A DNA stretch of 64,000 nucleotides from JAAURB01 sp049649525 (GTDB lineage: Bacteria > Cyanobacteriota > Cyanobacteriia > Cyanobacteriales > Microcoleaceae). Where the stretch lies: assembly GCA_049649525.1 (NCBI GenBank), contig JBARZE010000045.1, positions 1-64,000 on the forward strand, written 5' to 3'. The notes beneath the pieces are model-generated. The model saw only the letters and a program-made list of their open reading frames with translations. It ran no database searches and was not told the DNA's origin. Below, one piece after another: positions 44,826 through 55,377 of this stretch. A program made the translations under genes and the position numbers. The number at the start of each line of letters is the position of its first letter. The stretch's first letter is position 1.

Positions 44826-47580
44826 AGTTAGATGTAGTTAACTCAATAATTTGTTCAAAACGAAATTCAGTGACAAAATTATTTAAAATACTGATTAAAT
44901 CTATATATTGGCTGGGAACTTGCTCTATCAGTTGTAAAATTAAATCTTCATTAGCTTCTGCTGCGGCTTGGTATAACTGTTTTTTCCATTCTAATGACAT
45001 GACGCTCAGATCGACTGAATCTTGATCTGTTTTAGAGGAATAATTTGCAATAAACTTATTAGTAGAAGACACAGAAGCCTCGACATAACGGTAACGAACT
45101 CCTAAATATTGACTAATTTTTTTGAGTAATACCGCTTCTCGGAATGGCTTACGAAGAAAATCATCGCAACCCGCAGATAAAACAATTGAACGTTCCTCTT
45201 CAAACGCGCTAGCGGTTAAGGCAATAATCACAGTCGCTTGACCTTGAGTCGTCGCCTTAATGTGCTTTGTCGCAGCGTAACCATCCAAAACAGGCATCCG
45301 CATATCCATTAAAATCGCATGGGGTTCCCAACTCTTCCACATTTTAATCGCTTCGGAGCCATTTTCGGCAGCTTGCACCTCAAATCCGATTTGTGCCAAT
45401 AATTTTAATAGAAGTTGACGATTTTCCCACCGATCATCAACGGCCAAAATACGATAAATGGGTTGATTTGATTCTAAACCTAAAACTTGCTTAAAGGGTT
45501 GTTGTGTTTCAATATCTGTCGCTTGGGATAGACTGCATTGAATAGTGAAAGAAAAAACACTTCCCTTATCCACTTGACTTTTGACCTGTATATCTCCCCC
45601 CATCAGTTGCACAAACTGACGGCTAATGGGTAAACCTAAACCCGTTCCTTCCTGAGATTTACGACCTGTTTCGGTTTGCACAAAAGCATCAAATAAAGTC
45701 TCTATTTCATCAGTGGCAATTCCCCAACCTGTATCTTCTACTTCAAATAGCAGGGTTAGCGATGAGCGGGTCTTTTCGGGTGCTGAGATGGATTGAACTC
45801 TGAGGATGATTTTACCTGTTTCAGTAAATTTAATCGCGTTACTAATTAAATTAATTAAAACCTGGCGTAATTTACTTTCGTCAGCATTAATATATTGAGG
45901 CAGATCGGCTGCAGGCTGAAAGATTAATTGTAACTGTTTCACCTCAGCTTTGAGAGCTAGCATCTCTTCTAGGGTATTGAGTAAACAATACAAATTAAAA
46001 GGATTTTCGTTGAGTGTTGTTTTTCCGGCTTCAATTTTGGATAGATCTAATACATCCCCAATTAAAGATAGTAAATGTTCCCCACTGCGATTAATAATGC
46101 CTAAGTTTTCCTGTTGTTCATTTCTCAGGGAAGAATCGCGCTGTAATAATTGGGTAAAGCCTAAAATAGCATTGAGGGGAGTTCGTAATTCATGACTCAT
46201 ATTAGCCAAGAATTCACTTTTGGTTTGGTTGGCAGTATCAGCCGTTTCTTTAGCTTGTTTTAACTCAGCGGTACGTTCTTCGACTCGTTTTTCTAAGATA
46301 GTAAAAGACTCTCTCAACTGCTGCGCCATTTGGTTAAAAGATTGGGCTAAAACCCCTAATTCATTAACTCTGGGGGCGACTACTTTTTGATCGAGGTTAC
46401 CACTAGAAATGGCTTCGGAGGCTTGACTAATATTGAGAATAGGTTTATTAATCCAGTTTGCGGTTTTAATTCCGAGTAAAATAGCGACAATTAAAGCAGC
46501 CAAACACAACAAAATTGTAATCCGAGTATTGTGATTAATTTGCCCCATAAACTCTGATTCGGGTACAGCGACTACAATCAACCAATCTAAACCTAACTCA
46601 TCCTGCCAAGGCGTGACTTGAACCATCTGAGATTCACCCTCAAGAGAAAAGCGAATAATTTGGCTATGATGGACCAATTGGAGGTGACCAAAGCTTTGCT
46701 GTAAATATTGTGTTGTTGCCTGAATTAAGGGGTCACTACTCTCTATTGCTTTGAGTCGTTGCGCTTGAGCGTCAATCATTTTGTAGGGTTTTTCGGTCGA
46801 TGAACTTGCTACTAATAAACCATTTTTTTCTATGATAAAAGTTTGAGCAGAGGGACTAATTTGTAACTGGCGAAGAAACTGACTAATTTGTGAAAGCCGT
46901 AGATTTGTTACTAAGACTGCCTGTAGTTGATTGGCTGAATTGTAAAGGGGATAACTGGCAGAAATCGATAAAATATTGGGGAAGTTTTCCCATTGATAAA
47001 TTGGAGTCCAAACGGACGAACCTCGTCTAACTGCGTTAGTGTAAGCCGCTTCCTTTAACGGTTCGTAATTATTAAAGGAGGAGATTAATTGAGTCCGATT
47101 TCCTTGGCTATCGGTTCTATAAGCATTAGATTTCCATTGGGTTTGGGGGGAAAGTTCATCAATGGTAACATGATCTAGATCGAGAAAATATCCGGCCCCA
47201 GCATATTCTCCCGTGGGTAACATATAGTAAATATAACCGACATCAAACTCCTGCATTTGTTTCCAGAAGTAATGCCCTGTGGTTTTAAAATCTTGTAAAT
47301 TCAATAAGCCTAATTCTACCGCATCGGCATTAATTTGATTGATAGTATGAGGGGTTTTTAGATAATCATCTAAATGTTGATCGATCCGGTTGCTCACTTC
47401 GTTTTGTAACTGAGTTTCCAGGTCATTCACTGCTTTCTGTCCGTTCCGTAGTGATAGATATCCTGTGAGTCCTACAGCGGCAAAGAGTTGTAATACAAAC
47501 GGTACAATCAATAGTAAGCGTAATGGAACTTTCAGCCGTTGCTGAGTGGGAAAAGCAGACTCTTTAATGACCTGAACCAT
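44815..47580 (-). CDS. membrane hybrid sensor histidine kinase
   Basis: This is a 921-residue protein. Transmembrane helices lie at about 20-42 and 355-375, bounding a periplasmic double-Cache-like sensor (about 45-350). HAMP is about 376-430. The HisKA has FLANMSHELRTPLNAILGF (His near 461), then an ATPase domain (LINLISNAIKFTETGK, GTGLGLPIS). The receiver is about 705-825 (AILMDMRMPVLDGYAA). The last 70 residues form an HPt-like helical tail without an obvious His. Its sensor half resembles that of the 51684-55193 kinase (both have a GQKAV motif after the first span). The ligand is unknown. Overlap with the next gene is 11 bases. Confidence 0.9.
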   Translation of the reverse strand: MVQVIKESAFPTQQRLKVPLRLLLIVPFVLQLFAAVGLTGYLSLRNGQKAVNDLETQLQNEVSNRIDQHLDDYLKTPHTINQINADAVELGLLNLQDFKTTGHYFWKQMQEFDVGYIYYMLPTGEYAGAGYFLDLDHVTIDELSPQTQWKSNAYRTDSQGNRTQLISSFNNYEPLKEAAYTNAVRRGSSVWTPIYQWENFPNILSISASYPLYNSANQLQAVLVTNLRLSQISQFLRQLQISPSAQTFIIEKNGLLVASSSTEKPYKMIDAQAQRLKAIESSDPLIQATTQYLQQSFGHLQLVHHSQIIRFSLEGESQMVQVTPWQDELGLDWLIVVAVPESEFMGQINHNTRITILLCLAALIVAILLGIKTANWINKPILNISQASEAISSGNLDQKVVAPRVNELGVLAQSFNQMAQQLRESFTILEKRVEERTAELKQAKETADTANQTKSEFLANMSHELRTPLNAILGFTQLLQRDSSLRNEQQENLGIINRSGEHLLSLIGDVLDLSKIEAGKTTLNENPFNLYCLLNTLEEMLALKAEVKQLQLIFQPAADLPQYINADESKLRQVLINLISNAIKFTETGKIILRVQSISAPEKTRSSLTLLFEVEDTGWGIATDEIETLFDAFVQTETGRKSQEGTGLGLPISRQFVQLMGGDIQVKSQVDKGSVFSFTIQCSLSQATDIETQQPFKQVLGLESNQPIYRILAVDDRWENRQLLLKLLAQIGFEVQAAENGSEAIKMWKSWEPHAILMDMRMPVLDGYAATKHIKATTQGQATVIIALTASAFEEERSIVLSAGCDDFLRKPFREAVLLKKISQYLGVRYRYVEASVSSTNKFIANYSSKTDQDSVDLSVMSLEWKKQLYQAAAEANEDLILQLIEQVPSQYIDLISILNNFVTEFRFEQIIELTTSNYES

Positions 47581-47650
47581 AACTTCTTGAGGTGGAGAGA
47601 ATTTACCCTAGAATTCCCTTAATTCGGATCGAAACTATCAGCAAAAAAAC

Positions 47651-48355
47651 TTAATTTTTAGCCTGGTAGACCTGCCTCACTCGATCTAACTCTAATTCCC
47701 AAAGATAATCTACACACCAATTTGCCAAACGCTGCAGCATATGAAACGGATAAGTATGAGCCACTCCCACAACCGGAATACCTGCTTTTTTAGCCGCTTC
47801 TATCCCCGCGAAAGTATCTTCAATCACAAGACATTCACTGGGCTTTAAATCTAATGTTGGATAGATTTGATTTAACTGTTCAATTGCCAATAAGTAACCA
47901 TCCGGTTCGGGTTTACTGGTTGTGATATCATCTCCTGCAACAATTACCGGAAAGTGTTGAATGAGTCCGGATTTTTCTAATACCAATTCAATCTCAGAAC
48001 GAACCGCACCACTAACAAGCGCCATTTTTAATTCGACGACAATCACTTTATCAATAATATCTTTCACCCCTCGATAAATAGGTAGCTTTTCTAGCGCTTC
48101 TATGTGTTGGCGGTAGGCTAAAGCTTTACGCTCAATTAATTGCTGGAGATAGTCTTCTGGCGTTATTCTACCTTGACGAGTCAACAGATTAATTAAACAA
48201 GCGCGATCGCTGCGACCTAAACAATAGTCTCTAAAATCTTGGGATTTGACTCTAACATTTTCTTCTAATAGTAACTGCTCTAAAATTTGCTCATGAATGG
48301 GTTCGTCATTAATAATGACACCATTAAAATCAAATAAAACTGCTTTAAGAACCAT
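47651..48355 (-). CDS. HAD-family hydrolase, beta-phosphoglucomutase-like, with altered DxD
   Basis: This is a 234-residue protein. Motif I reads VLFDFNGVIINDEPIH: nucleophile D9 is present but the second acidic residue is N11. Motif II is in ALVSGAVRS, and motif III/IV in TSKPEPDGYLLAI and CLVIEDTFAGIEAAKKAG. A helical cap lies at about 15-80. The D-to-N change at the acid/base position is a feature of some cyanobacterial HAD proteins and should alter phosphatase or mutase chemistry. Substrate unknown. It is 70 bases downstream... upstream neighbour is a methyltransferase on the same strand. Confidence 0.8.
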   Translation of the reverse strand: MVLKAVLFDFNGVIINDEPIHEQILEQLLLEENVRVKSQDFRDYCLGRSDRACLINLLTRQGRITPEDYLQQLIERKALAYRQHIEALEKLPIYRGVKDIIDKVIVVELKMALVSGAVRSEIELVLEKSGLIQHFPVIVAGDDITTSKPEPDGYLLAIEQLNQIYPTLDLKPSECLVIEDTFAGIEAAKKAGIPVVGVAHTYPFHMLQRLANWCVDYLWELELDRVRQVYQAKN

Positions 48356-48446
48356 AAAAATTGACTAGTTTGACAGATATTTCTATTCGTTAAATATTCT
48401 AACGCTTAGAGTATCAGCGCTCAATTATATCAATTAAATTGATTGT

Positions 48447-49316
48447 TTACGCCCATTGAGGTGAGCCGGAAAACGTTTCTGTCTGCAGTACATCATCAAC
48501 GCTAATGGGGTAATTGGGGAGCGGTTTAACGCCGCAACTGATTTGATGAATTCCCCACCAGTCCTCTGTGCGGACATCGCCAAAGCCTGCTGCACCCAGC
48601 ATCGCATCTAAACTCCCGGCAGCATAGTCTTGAATATAAGGCTCTTCAAAAATCTGTGTCAACCATTCTACGTGGCGCAGGGTTTTCTGGTTACCATCGA
48701 AAATAATCACTTGTCCTCCGGTAGGTAGCAGGCGAAAGCTTTCTTTTAGGATGGTTTGGGTGGCTACGGGCGGGGTCTCGTGGAATAATAAGGAAGCGGT
48801 CACTAAATCGAATGAGGCATCCTCAAAACCCGTATTTTCGGCGTTAGCGTGGACAAGCTGAATATCCAACTCTGCCGTTTTTGCTTTGGCTTCGAGAGCA
48901 GCCAACATATAGGGAGATAAGTCTAAACCCACCACCACTGAAGCAGGAAATGCTTGTTTTAACAGTAATGTGGTCGATCCGGTGCCACAGCCTAAGTCAA
49001 GAATACGCCTCGGTTGGGTTTTAACTGCGTTAATGACCCCTTGTCTGACCCAAGTTTCATTGGGGGGCAAAACGTATTGAGTCACCGGGTCATAGGAGAC
49101 TGCTGCACCAATGGTAAGATAACCTCCTTCGATGCCGTGAAAATTCTGAGATTGATAATATTCAGGATAGATTAAATTGGGGTTTTTCAGGCGATCGCAA
49201 GTATTTTCCCAGTCAATACTACGATAAAACTGATCCATCGCCTCAGGATCAATCAGCAAGTTTTGGAATATGGGTGCGAGAAAGCGTTCAAAAATCGTAT
49301 CTTGACCGACAGCCAT
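48447..49316 (-). CDS. class I SAM-dependent methyltransferase
   Basis: This is a 289-residue cytosolic protein. Motif I is RRILDLGCGTGSTTLLLKQ, the acidic motif is VVGLDLSPYMLAAL, then DASFDLVTASLLFHETP and LPTGGQVIIFDGNQ. The N-terminal 100 residues (YRSIDWENTCDRLKNPNLIY) form a substrate-specific extension that I do not recognise. The family includes quinone and small-molecule methyltransferases; the substrate cannot be told. It is 91 bases upstream of the HAD gene and may share its transcript. Confidence 0.8.
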   Translation of the reverse strand: MAVGQDTIFERFLAPIFQNLLIDPEAMDQFYRSIDWENTCDRLKNPNLIYPEYYQSQNFHGIEGGYLTIGAAVSYDPVTQYVLPPNETWVRQGVINAVKTQPRRILDLGCGTGSTTLLLKQAFPASVVVGLDLSPYMLAALEAKAKTAELDIQLVHANAENTGFEDASFDLVTASLLFHETPPVATQTILKESFRLLPTGGQVIIFDGNQKTLRHVEWLTQIFEEPYIQDYAAGSLDAMLGAAGFGDVRTEDWWGIHQISCGVKPLPNYPISVDDVLQTETFSGSPQWA

Positions 49317-49536
49317 ATTAAGTTCCTAGATCACGTCTTTTAATAGTTTGACATTTTTTCATCGTCAGGGCATTTTCTAGATCGGGCAACTCTAAAGAAT
49401 TTATTAAATGATCTGTTAATAAGATCTAGTAAAAAACCGTCAGAATAGAAGCCAATTATTGTTATAAATCCATTCTATTGACCCACAACGAGCATGATAA
49501 AAGTTGTACGTGTTAACCTTTATTCGGGTCAAAATT

Positions 49537-49920
49537 ATGTTAGAACTTGTCAACCTCATTACGAGTCAACTCGGAGTTGAAGAAAAACAAGCTCAAGGCG
49601 GAGCTGGACTATTATTTCAGTTAGCCCAAGATCAACTTAAAGGGGATCAATTTTCTCAAGTGGCGCAATACGTTCCGGGAATTGGTGATATGATCTCCTC
49701 TGCGCCTAAAGCGGGTGGTATGGCAGGTGCATTAGGGGGCTTGGCTTCGGCTGTGGGTGCGCCGGGAGGACTGGGTAATATTGCAGCGTTGGCGGGTGGT
49801 TTTTCTAAACTGGGTTTAAATCCTGCAATGGTGAATAAATTTGTCCCGATTATTTTGTCTTATGTCAAAGGCAAAGGGGGTGACAGTGCGACTCAGTTAT
49901 TAGCACAGGTTTTTAAATAA
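49537..49920 (+). CDS. DUF2780-type protein
   Basis: This is a 127-residue protein starting at ATG 49537 (MLELVNLITSQLGVEEKQAQ); the frame extends to a TTG at 49504 without supporting features. It is Gly/Ala-rich with a segment VPGIGDMISSAPKAGGMAGA and ends in FVPIILSYVKGKGG, the DUF2780/VcgC-like pattern. There is no signal peptide. Function unknown. Convergent with the EAL gene; hairpins lie between the stops. Confidence 0.75.
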   Translation: MLELVNLITSQLGVEEKQAQGGAGLLFQLAQDQLKGDQFSQVAQYVPGIGDMISSAPKAGGMAGALGGLASAVGAPGGLGNIAALAGGFSKLGLNPAMVNKFVPIILSYVKGKGGDSATQLLAQVFK

Positions 49921-49930
49921 GAAATTTATT

Positions 49931-49994
49931 AAACAGCTATCTGTTTAGGGTGCAAGTTGTACGAGGATTAATTCTTCATAGATCGTGCAACTTG
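49931..49994. terminator. two hairpins between convergent genes
   Basis: AAACAG (49931-49936) pairs with CTGTTT (49941-49946) around a 4-base loop. CAAGTTGTACGA (49953-49964) pairs with TCGTGCAACTTG (49983-49994) with one wobble and an 18-base loop. These may end transcription from both sides. Confidence 0.5.
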
Positions 49995-50008
49995 TCGATA
50001 TAATCTAT

Positions 50009-51307
50009 TTAAATAGAGATCGGTAGTATGCGAGACTGTTGAATAAATTGCTGGAATTTATCCCAAGGTAATGGTCTACTGATAAAGTACCCTTGCGCTG
50101 CATCACAACCATTTTGTTGTAAAAAGTTGAGTTCTGCTTCTGTTTCTATTCCTTCTGCAATAACAGTTAAATTGAGTTGATGTGCCATTGACATCATCGC
50201 TTTAACAATGGCTTGTTGCTTAATATCTCGATCAATTTCTTGAATAAAAAAGCGGTCAATTTTTAAAATATCAAAGGCAAAGTGTTTGAGATAACTGAGT
50301 GAAGAGTAGCCTGTGCCAAAATCATCAACAGAAACCGTGATTCCCAACGCTTTTAAGCCTTGAAGATTTTTAATTCCTAATTGCACGTCGTTAACTAAGG
50401 TACTTTCAGTTAACTCTACTTCTATAAACTTAGGCCTTAAATTGACTTTGTTCAAAATTTTAAGTAAGCGTTGATTCAGGTTAGGGATTTTGAAGTGTTC
50501 CCCGGATAAATTGACTGCTACTTTCAGAGTATTAAATCCGACTTGATGCAGAGCATTAATATGTTGACAAGCGGTGGTAAATACCCATTCATCTATTGAG
50601 ATAATTAAACCTGTTTCTTCTGCAATTGGAATAAATTCTGCTGGTGAAATCAGTCCTTTTTCAGCATGAAACCACCGTAATAACGCTTCAGCACCGATTA
50701 CTGTTCCTGTTTCTAAATTCACTTGAGGTTGATAATATAGTTGTAATTCTCCTCTTCTAATGGCAAACTGTAAATCATCAGCTAAGCTCTTATTTTTATT
50801 CTCTGGTTTAACTGACTTACTTGCAGGATTGGTGGGTTGTTGTTGCAAGAGTTTTGTCAATTGGTCTTGCAATTGTTTGAGTTGATTATGATGATGAAGT
50901 GTAATTCTGGTCTCAGCTTGAAAACGCTGAAAGGCCATTTCAATCGTTGTCTGAATATCTTGAGGTTTAAATGGCTTTACTAAATAACCATAAGGTTCGG
51001 TTTTTTTTGCTCGTTCTAAAGTGCTTTTATCGGCATAAGCTGTCATATAAATTACAGGAATTTTAAACTGATGATAAATTTGCAAGGCGGCTTCAATACC
51101 GTCAATATCTCCCCTCAACATAATATCCATTAACACTAGATCTGGATAAGTTGTTTTTGCGGCTTGAATTGCATCTTCTCCTGAGTTGACCACTGCACTA
51201 ATAGAATAGCCAAGTCTTCGTAAATTTTGTGCTAAGTTTTCTGCTACAATCAGTTCATCTTCAACGATCATAATTGTAAGCTTTTCTGTTTCAGATGCAA
51301 TATTCAT
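50009..51307 (-). CDS. response regulator with EAL c-di-GMP phosphodiesterase domain
   Basis: This is a 432-residue protein. The receiver domain (about 10-130) has VEDELIVAENL and phosphoacceptor D61 in LVLMDIMLRGDIDG. A Gln-rich linker (about 140-165) follows. The EAL domain (about 175-425) has IGAEALLRW, VELTESTLV, DDFGTGYSSLSYL and VIAEGIETEAE, so the metal and catalytic residues look intact. It should break down cyclic di-GMP under two-component control, which affects motility or biofilm. It is monocistronic, in a cluster of sensor kinases that may feed it. Confidence 0.9.
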   Translation of the reverse strand: MNIASETEKLTIMIVEDELIVAENLAQNLRRLGYSISAVVNSGEDAIQAAKTTYPDLVLMDIMLRGDIDGIEAALQIYHQFKIPVIYMTAYADKSTLERAKKTEPYGYLVKPFKPQDIQTTIEMAFQRFQAETRITLHHHNQLKQLQDQLTKLLQQQPTNPASKSVKPENKNKSLADDLQFAIRRGELQLYYQPQVNLETGTVIGAEALLRWFHAEKGLISPAEFIPIAEETGLIISIDEWVFTTACQHINALHQVGFNTLKVAVNLSGEHFKIPNLNQRLLKILNKVNLRPKFIEVELTESTLVNDVQLGIKNLQGLKALGITVSVDDFGTGYSSLSYLKHFAFDILKIDRFFIQEIDRDIKQQAIVKAMMSMAHQLNLTVIAEGIETEAELNFLQQNGCDAAQGYFISRPLPWDKFQQFIQQSRILPISI

Positions 51308-51683
51308 TACTAATAACCTCTTAAAAAAGCATAATAATTAACGGAGTTTACGATGGAATTTGAGAAAGCTAGGGGGTTTTTAGAATCATTAATTTAGGGG
51401 ATAAAATTAGCGCGTTATCAGATAGATTACTCTTTTTATATATTATTCATTAAATTTTTTAAGTATGTGCGCTTCATCTACTTCAATTTTTAATATTTCT
51501 ATGGTTCTCATCTCTATCTTAAATGACTCAAAAAGTTAAATTGTTAGATTCGTTCCGTGTGACAGTTGATTTCTCTCAAAGTCGCTGAACCTTTACAGTA
51601 TACCCTCAACCTTCTTAAGAGTAATCTCCATCAGTCAAATTATATATTGTATATCAAACAATATAACAAATTATTTTAGAATC
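51308..51683. other. intergenic, no gene seen
   Basis: An AT-rich stretch between two minus-strand signalling genes. It contains the promoter region of the EAL gene. No reading frame or strong hairpin is apparent. Confidence 0.5.
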
Positions 51684-54600
51684 TTAGAAACGTCGTTGAT
51701 AGTCTAGCGGAAAGAATGCAAATCGAAAATAAGTCCCCTGGCTAAAATTAGTGTCAATCTCGGCTTTCAACTGTCGAGATAGGATTTTTACTAATCTCAG
51801 TCCAAGGGAAGAAGAATTTTGCCAATCAATTTCTTCGGGAATTCCAATGCCATTATCAGACAGAGTAAGTATAAGCTGTTGCTGGCATTGATGAAACTTT
51901 ACATAAATCTGACCCGTTTTATGCTGAGAAAAAGCGTGCTTAAACGCATTAGTAACAATTTCATTAATCAATAAGCCACAAGGAATCGCAGTTTCTATAT
52001 TGAGATAAACTGAGTCGGCTTCAACAATCGGCTGAATACCATTAATATTATCACCAAACGAACAGAGAAGATTATTCATTAATCGATGAATATATTCCCC
52101 AAACTCCACTTGTCCTAAATCGGGAGATTGATAAAGTTGTTCATGAATCAACGCCATACTGCGAATTCTGTTTTGGCTATCAGCAAAGATTTCAATTAAC
52201 TGTTCATTTTCTAATGTATCGGACTGCAAATCAAGTAAACTAGAAATAATATGAAGATTATTCTTCACACGATGATGAATTTCTTGTAATAAAACCTCTT
52301 TTTCTCGGAGTGAAGTTTGTAATTTTTCTTCTACTTTTTTGCGTTCTGTGATATCTTGCTGGACTCCCGTCATGCGAACGGGATTTCCCTGAGCATCTCG
52401 CTCAACCACCTTACCATAGTTAGCAACCCATTTCCATGACCCCGTTCGGGTTCGTAGTCGATAATCAAATGCATAAGCACCCGACGAACTTTGGGTTAAA
52501 TGGTGATTCAAACGTTCCAACACCCAAGAGCGATCCTCTGGATGAATGATCTCTTGCCATTGCGTCACGGAGCCAGTAAAGGCTTCAGTCTTATATCCTA
52601 ACATTTGAATCGCTTGGGGACTGGTATACAACTCTCCTGTGGCTAAATTCCAATCCCACAAACCATTCTCCGAGCCTTCTAGAGCGAGTTGTAACCGTTC
52701 CTGACTACGACCGAGAGCAACGGCTGCTTGTTTATCTAGAGTAATATCTTCAGCAATTCCTGCGACTCGATACAGTTCTCCTGACTCATTGTAAATGGGA
52801 AATGCTCGATCTCGTAACCACCGAATTTCTCCATCTGGCCGCATGATACGATATTCAATTTCTTGAGGTTGATGACTATTTTGAGTCATGATATCGATGA
52901 TCAGATGTCGATCATCTGGGTGAATAGCCTCCAAAAATGCAGTGCGGCAAGTATATAATGGCTCGCAGGAACGACCCCAAATTTTCTCATAAGCCGGAGA
53001 AATATACAGAATTTGTTGAGTATGGGGATCGAGCATCCAGAAGACATTCTCAATATTTTCAGCCAATTGACGAAACCGTTGTTCACTAACACGTAAAGCA
53101 GCTTCTGCTTCTGCATGATCTCGCGCTTCAATGGCGAGGGCAATTAAATGAGCAAAATAAGCGGCGAAGTTTTGTTCCTCAATTAACCACTGGCGGGGAC
53201 GTTCTATCTGTTCTAAACTTAAAATCCCAACCGTTTTTCCCTCGGAACAAATCGCCACATCTAAACGCGCTGTTATCCCCAACGGTTTGAGGTGATAAGG
53301 GAATAAATCTTGCATCAGTGGGTCGGTTTCAACATCATCTGCCACAATTAATGGATGTGTGGCGATCGCATTAAAATAATTCGCTACATCTGCTTTGCGT
53401 AAGGTTTGATCCCAAGAATGTTGACGCGACTGCAATTGATACAAATTTGCACAGCGCAATACATCACCCTCATCTGAGTCAAACCAAATACTCACTCGAT
53501 CCACATCGAATAAATGAGCAATCATCATAGTCAGTTTTTGTAAAGCCGCTTTGAGATCTCCGGCTTGCAATTCAGCAGATTTAGACAACTCCATCATCAC
53601 AATTTGCTGCATTTGTAAGCGACTCTCATAGAGATCTCGTTCTGTTTCTGCGCGCTTGCGTTGAGTCATGTCTGAACCGGCTAACAGCAAGCAAGGTTGA
53701 TGATCGACTTGAATTAAAGTAGCAGACATTTCAACATCAATAACCGCTCCAGTTTGCGATCGCATTTGAGTTTGATAATGAGTAATTGATCTTTGAATCT
53801 GGAGTTGTTCAATCAACTTCGCGCGATCTGAAGGATTGACCCATATATCTAAATCGGTACTGCTACAACCCGTCACCTGCTCTTGACTATATCCTAGAAG
53901 ATGGGTAAATGCTTCGTTGACTTCCATTACACAACCGTCGGCTATCCGACTAATTGACATCGCCACTGGGGAATAACGAAACACCTGAGTAAACTTTTCG
54001 TTAGAGGCTTGCAACTGTTGCGTTCGTTCGGCGAGGCGTTGTTGTAAGGCTTGCTGAGTGTGTTGCATGTGTTGAACCATTTGCTCAAAGCAATAACTAT
54101 ATCGATTAAGTTCTCTAATGCCGACGAGTTCAAACTGAGGTAAGGGGATACCTGCTGTCATTGCCTCGGCTGTTGCGCTGAAACGTTTTAGAGGCGCTGA
54201 TGATGAGATCCAACGCCTCGTTAGTAATGCTAGACTACCGACCAATATGAGCGTTATAGCGCAGAAAAATATAGTCAGTTGGGTTTGTTGTTGGAAAAAT
54301 TCGCTAAAGTCTGTGGTGGGAATGACGACGATCGCCAACCAGTCGAGACCATAGAGATCTTGAAAGGGTAAAATATGCAGGAGTTGTTGTTTTTTTTGAA
54401 ATTTAAACTGGCAAGAGTAAGGCTGATTAATCTGTTGTAGAGAAGGGAGTTTTTGATTAAATTCAGCGTTGAGTCCGTCTGTGGGACAGGCACGACTGGC
54501 AACAGACAATATTGAGTAGGTAGAATTAGGATTGAGCTGAGAACTGGCAATCAGACTTCCGGAGCGCTCTACAATAAAGGTCTGAGCGGAAGGGGTGAGT

Positions 54601-55193
54601 TGTAAATTCTGGATAAATTGACTCAGTTGAGACAGTTGAAGTTCAACTCCCATCACCCCCTGAAATTGATTCTCTGAGTTAAATATAGGAATGAGTCCAT
54701 CAATGGCTGGAGTGGAAGTATTGAGATTTTGATAAACACGACTCCAACTCGGTTGAGACAGGGGTTCAATGGCATCGAAGGAATTGGGTTGTTGAGGCTC
54801 AGAGAGTTCGTCATGTTGGTAAACATGGATATTATTGCCTTGTGTAGTATAAAAAAAGATATGGTTAATGTTATTTTGTGTTTGCAGCAAATACCAGAAA
54901 TCTTGTTGCAGTTGCTCAAAATTGGTTAAATCAATCCCACCACTTTTAACCGTCGATGCTTTGATTTGGAGTAATTGATGCGGTTGGCTGAGGTATTGTT
55001 CTAGATGATGTTCAATTTCATGACTCACGGCTTGGCTGAAGCGCTGTACCATGGTTTCTACCGCTTTTTGTCCGTTATGAAACGATAGCCAACCGACCAC
55101 CCCGACTGCTGCGATGAGTTGAACCCCAAAGACTAATATTAGAATCCAATTTAGGGAAAGTTGAGTCGAGTTGAGGTTTAGTTTGACAGCCAT
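51684..55193 (-). CDS. multi-sensor (Cache-PAS-GAF-PAS-PAS) histidine kinase, HisKA_2 type
   Basis: This is a 1169-residue protein. Transmembrane helices lie at about 15-37 and 305-325, enclosing a Cache-like extracytoplasmic sensor. A linker and a PAS (about 400-520), a GAF (about 545-690), a PAS (about 700-820) and another PAS (about 830-950) follow. The kinase core is HisKA_2/HWE-like: EVLLQEIHHRVKNNLHIISS (His near 973), then LLINEIVTNAFKHAF and LTLSDNGIGIPEE. No receiver domain. The core is closely similar to that of the next gene downstream (55378-56640), a likely duplication. Ligand and partner unknown. Confidence 0.9.
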   Translation of the reverse strand: MAVKLNLNSTQLSLNWILILVFGVQLIAAVGVVGWLSFHNGQKAVETMVQRFSQAVSHEIEHHLEQYLSQPHQLLQIKASTVKSGGIDLTNFEQLQQDFWYLLQTQNNINHIFFYTTQGNNIHVYQHDELSEPQQPNSFDAIEPLSQPSWSRVYQNLNTSTPAIDGLIPIFNSENQFQGVMGVELQLSQLSQFIQNLQLTPSAQTFIVERSGSLIASSQLNPNSTYSILSVASRACPTDGLNAEFNQKLPSLQQINQPYSCQFKFQKKQQLLHILPFQDLYGLDWLAIVVIPTTDFSEFFQQQTQLTIFFCAITLILVGSLALLTRRWISSSAPLKRFSATAEAMTAGIPLPQFELVGIRELNRYSYCFEQMVQHMQHTQQALQQRLAERTQQLQASNEKFTQVFRYSPVAMSISRIADGCVMEVNEAFTHLLGYSQEQVTGCSSTDLDIWVNPSDRAKLIEQLQIQRSITHYQTQMRSQTGAVIDVEMSATLIQVDHQPCLLLAGSDMTQRKRAETERDLYESRLQMQQIVMMELSKSAELQAGDLKAALQKLTMMIAHLFDVDRVSIWFDSDEGDVLRCANLYQLQSRQHSWDQTLRKADVANYFNAIATHPLIVADDVETDPLMQDLFPYHLKPLGITARLDVAICSEGKTVGILSLEQIERPRQWLIEEQNFAAYFAHLIALAIEARDHAEAEAALRVSEQRFRQLAENIENVFWMLDPHTQQILYISPAYEKIWGRSCEPLYTCRTAFLEAIHPDDRHLIIDIMTQNSHQPQEIEYRIMRPDGEIRWLRDRAFPIYNESGELYRVAGIAEDITLDKQAAVALGRSQERLQLALEGSENGLWDWNLATGELYTSPQAIQMLGYKTEAFTGSVTQWQEIIHPEDRSWVLERLNHHLTQSSSGAYAFDYRLRTRTGSWKWVANYGKVVERDAQGNPVRMTGVQQDITERKKVEEKLQTSLREKEVLLQEIHHRVKNNLHIISSLLDLQSDTLENEQLIEIFADSQNRIRSMALIHEQLYQSPDLGQVEFGEYIHRLMNNLLCSFGDNINGIQPIVEADSVYLNIETAIPCGLLINEIVTNAFKHAFSQHKTGQIYVKFHQCQQQLILTLSDNGIGIPEEIDWQNSSSLGLRLVKILSRQLKAEIDTNFSQGTYFRFAFFPLDYQRRF

Positions 55194-55377
55194 GATGCTC
55201 AGTTGAGTAAAATCTTTATTATTAGGTTTGTTGATAGCTATCTTCTTTACACCTCAAGCGTTCAGTAATAAGTTAAATCAGTCGCAGTCATTGATGATGA
55301 CTGGGCATGGGGTTTGATCAATTAACTGTTATCATTTCAGCTATCGCTGTGAATATCTATCTATACGAAACTATTCC

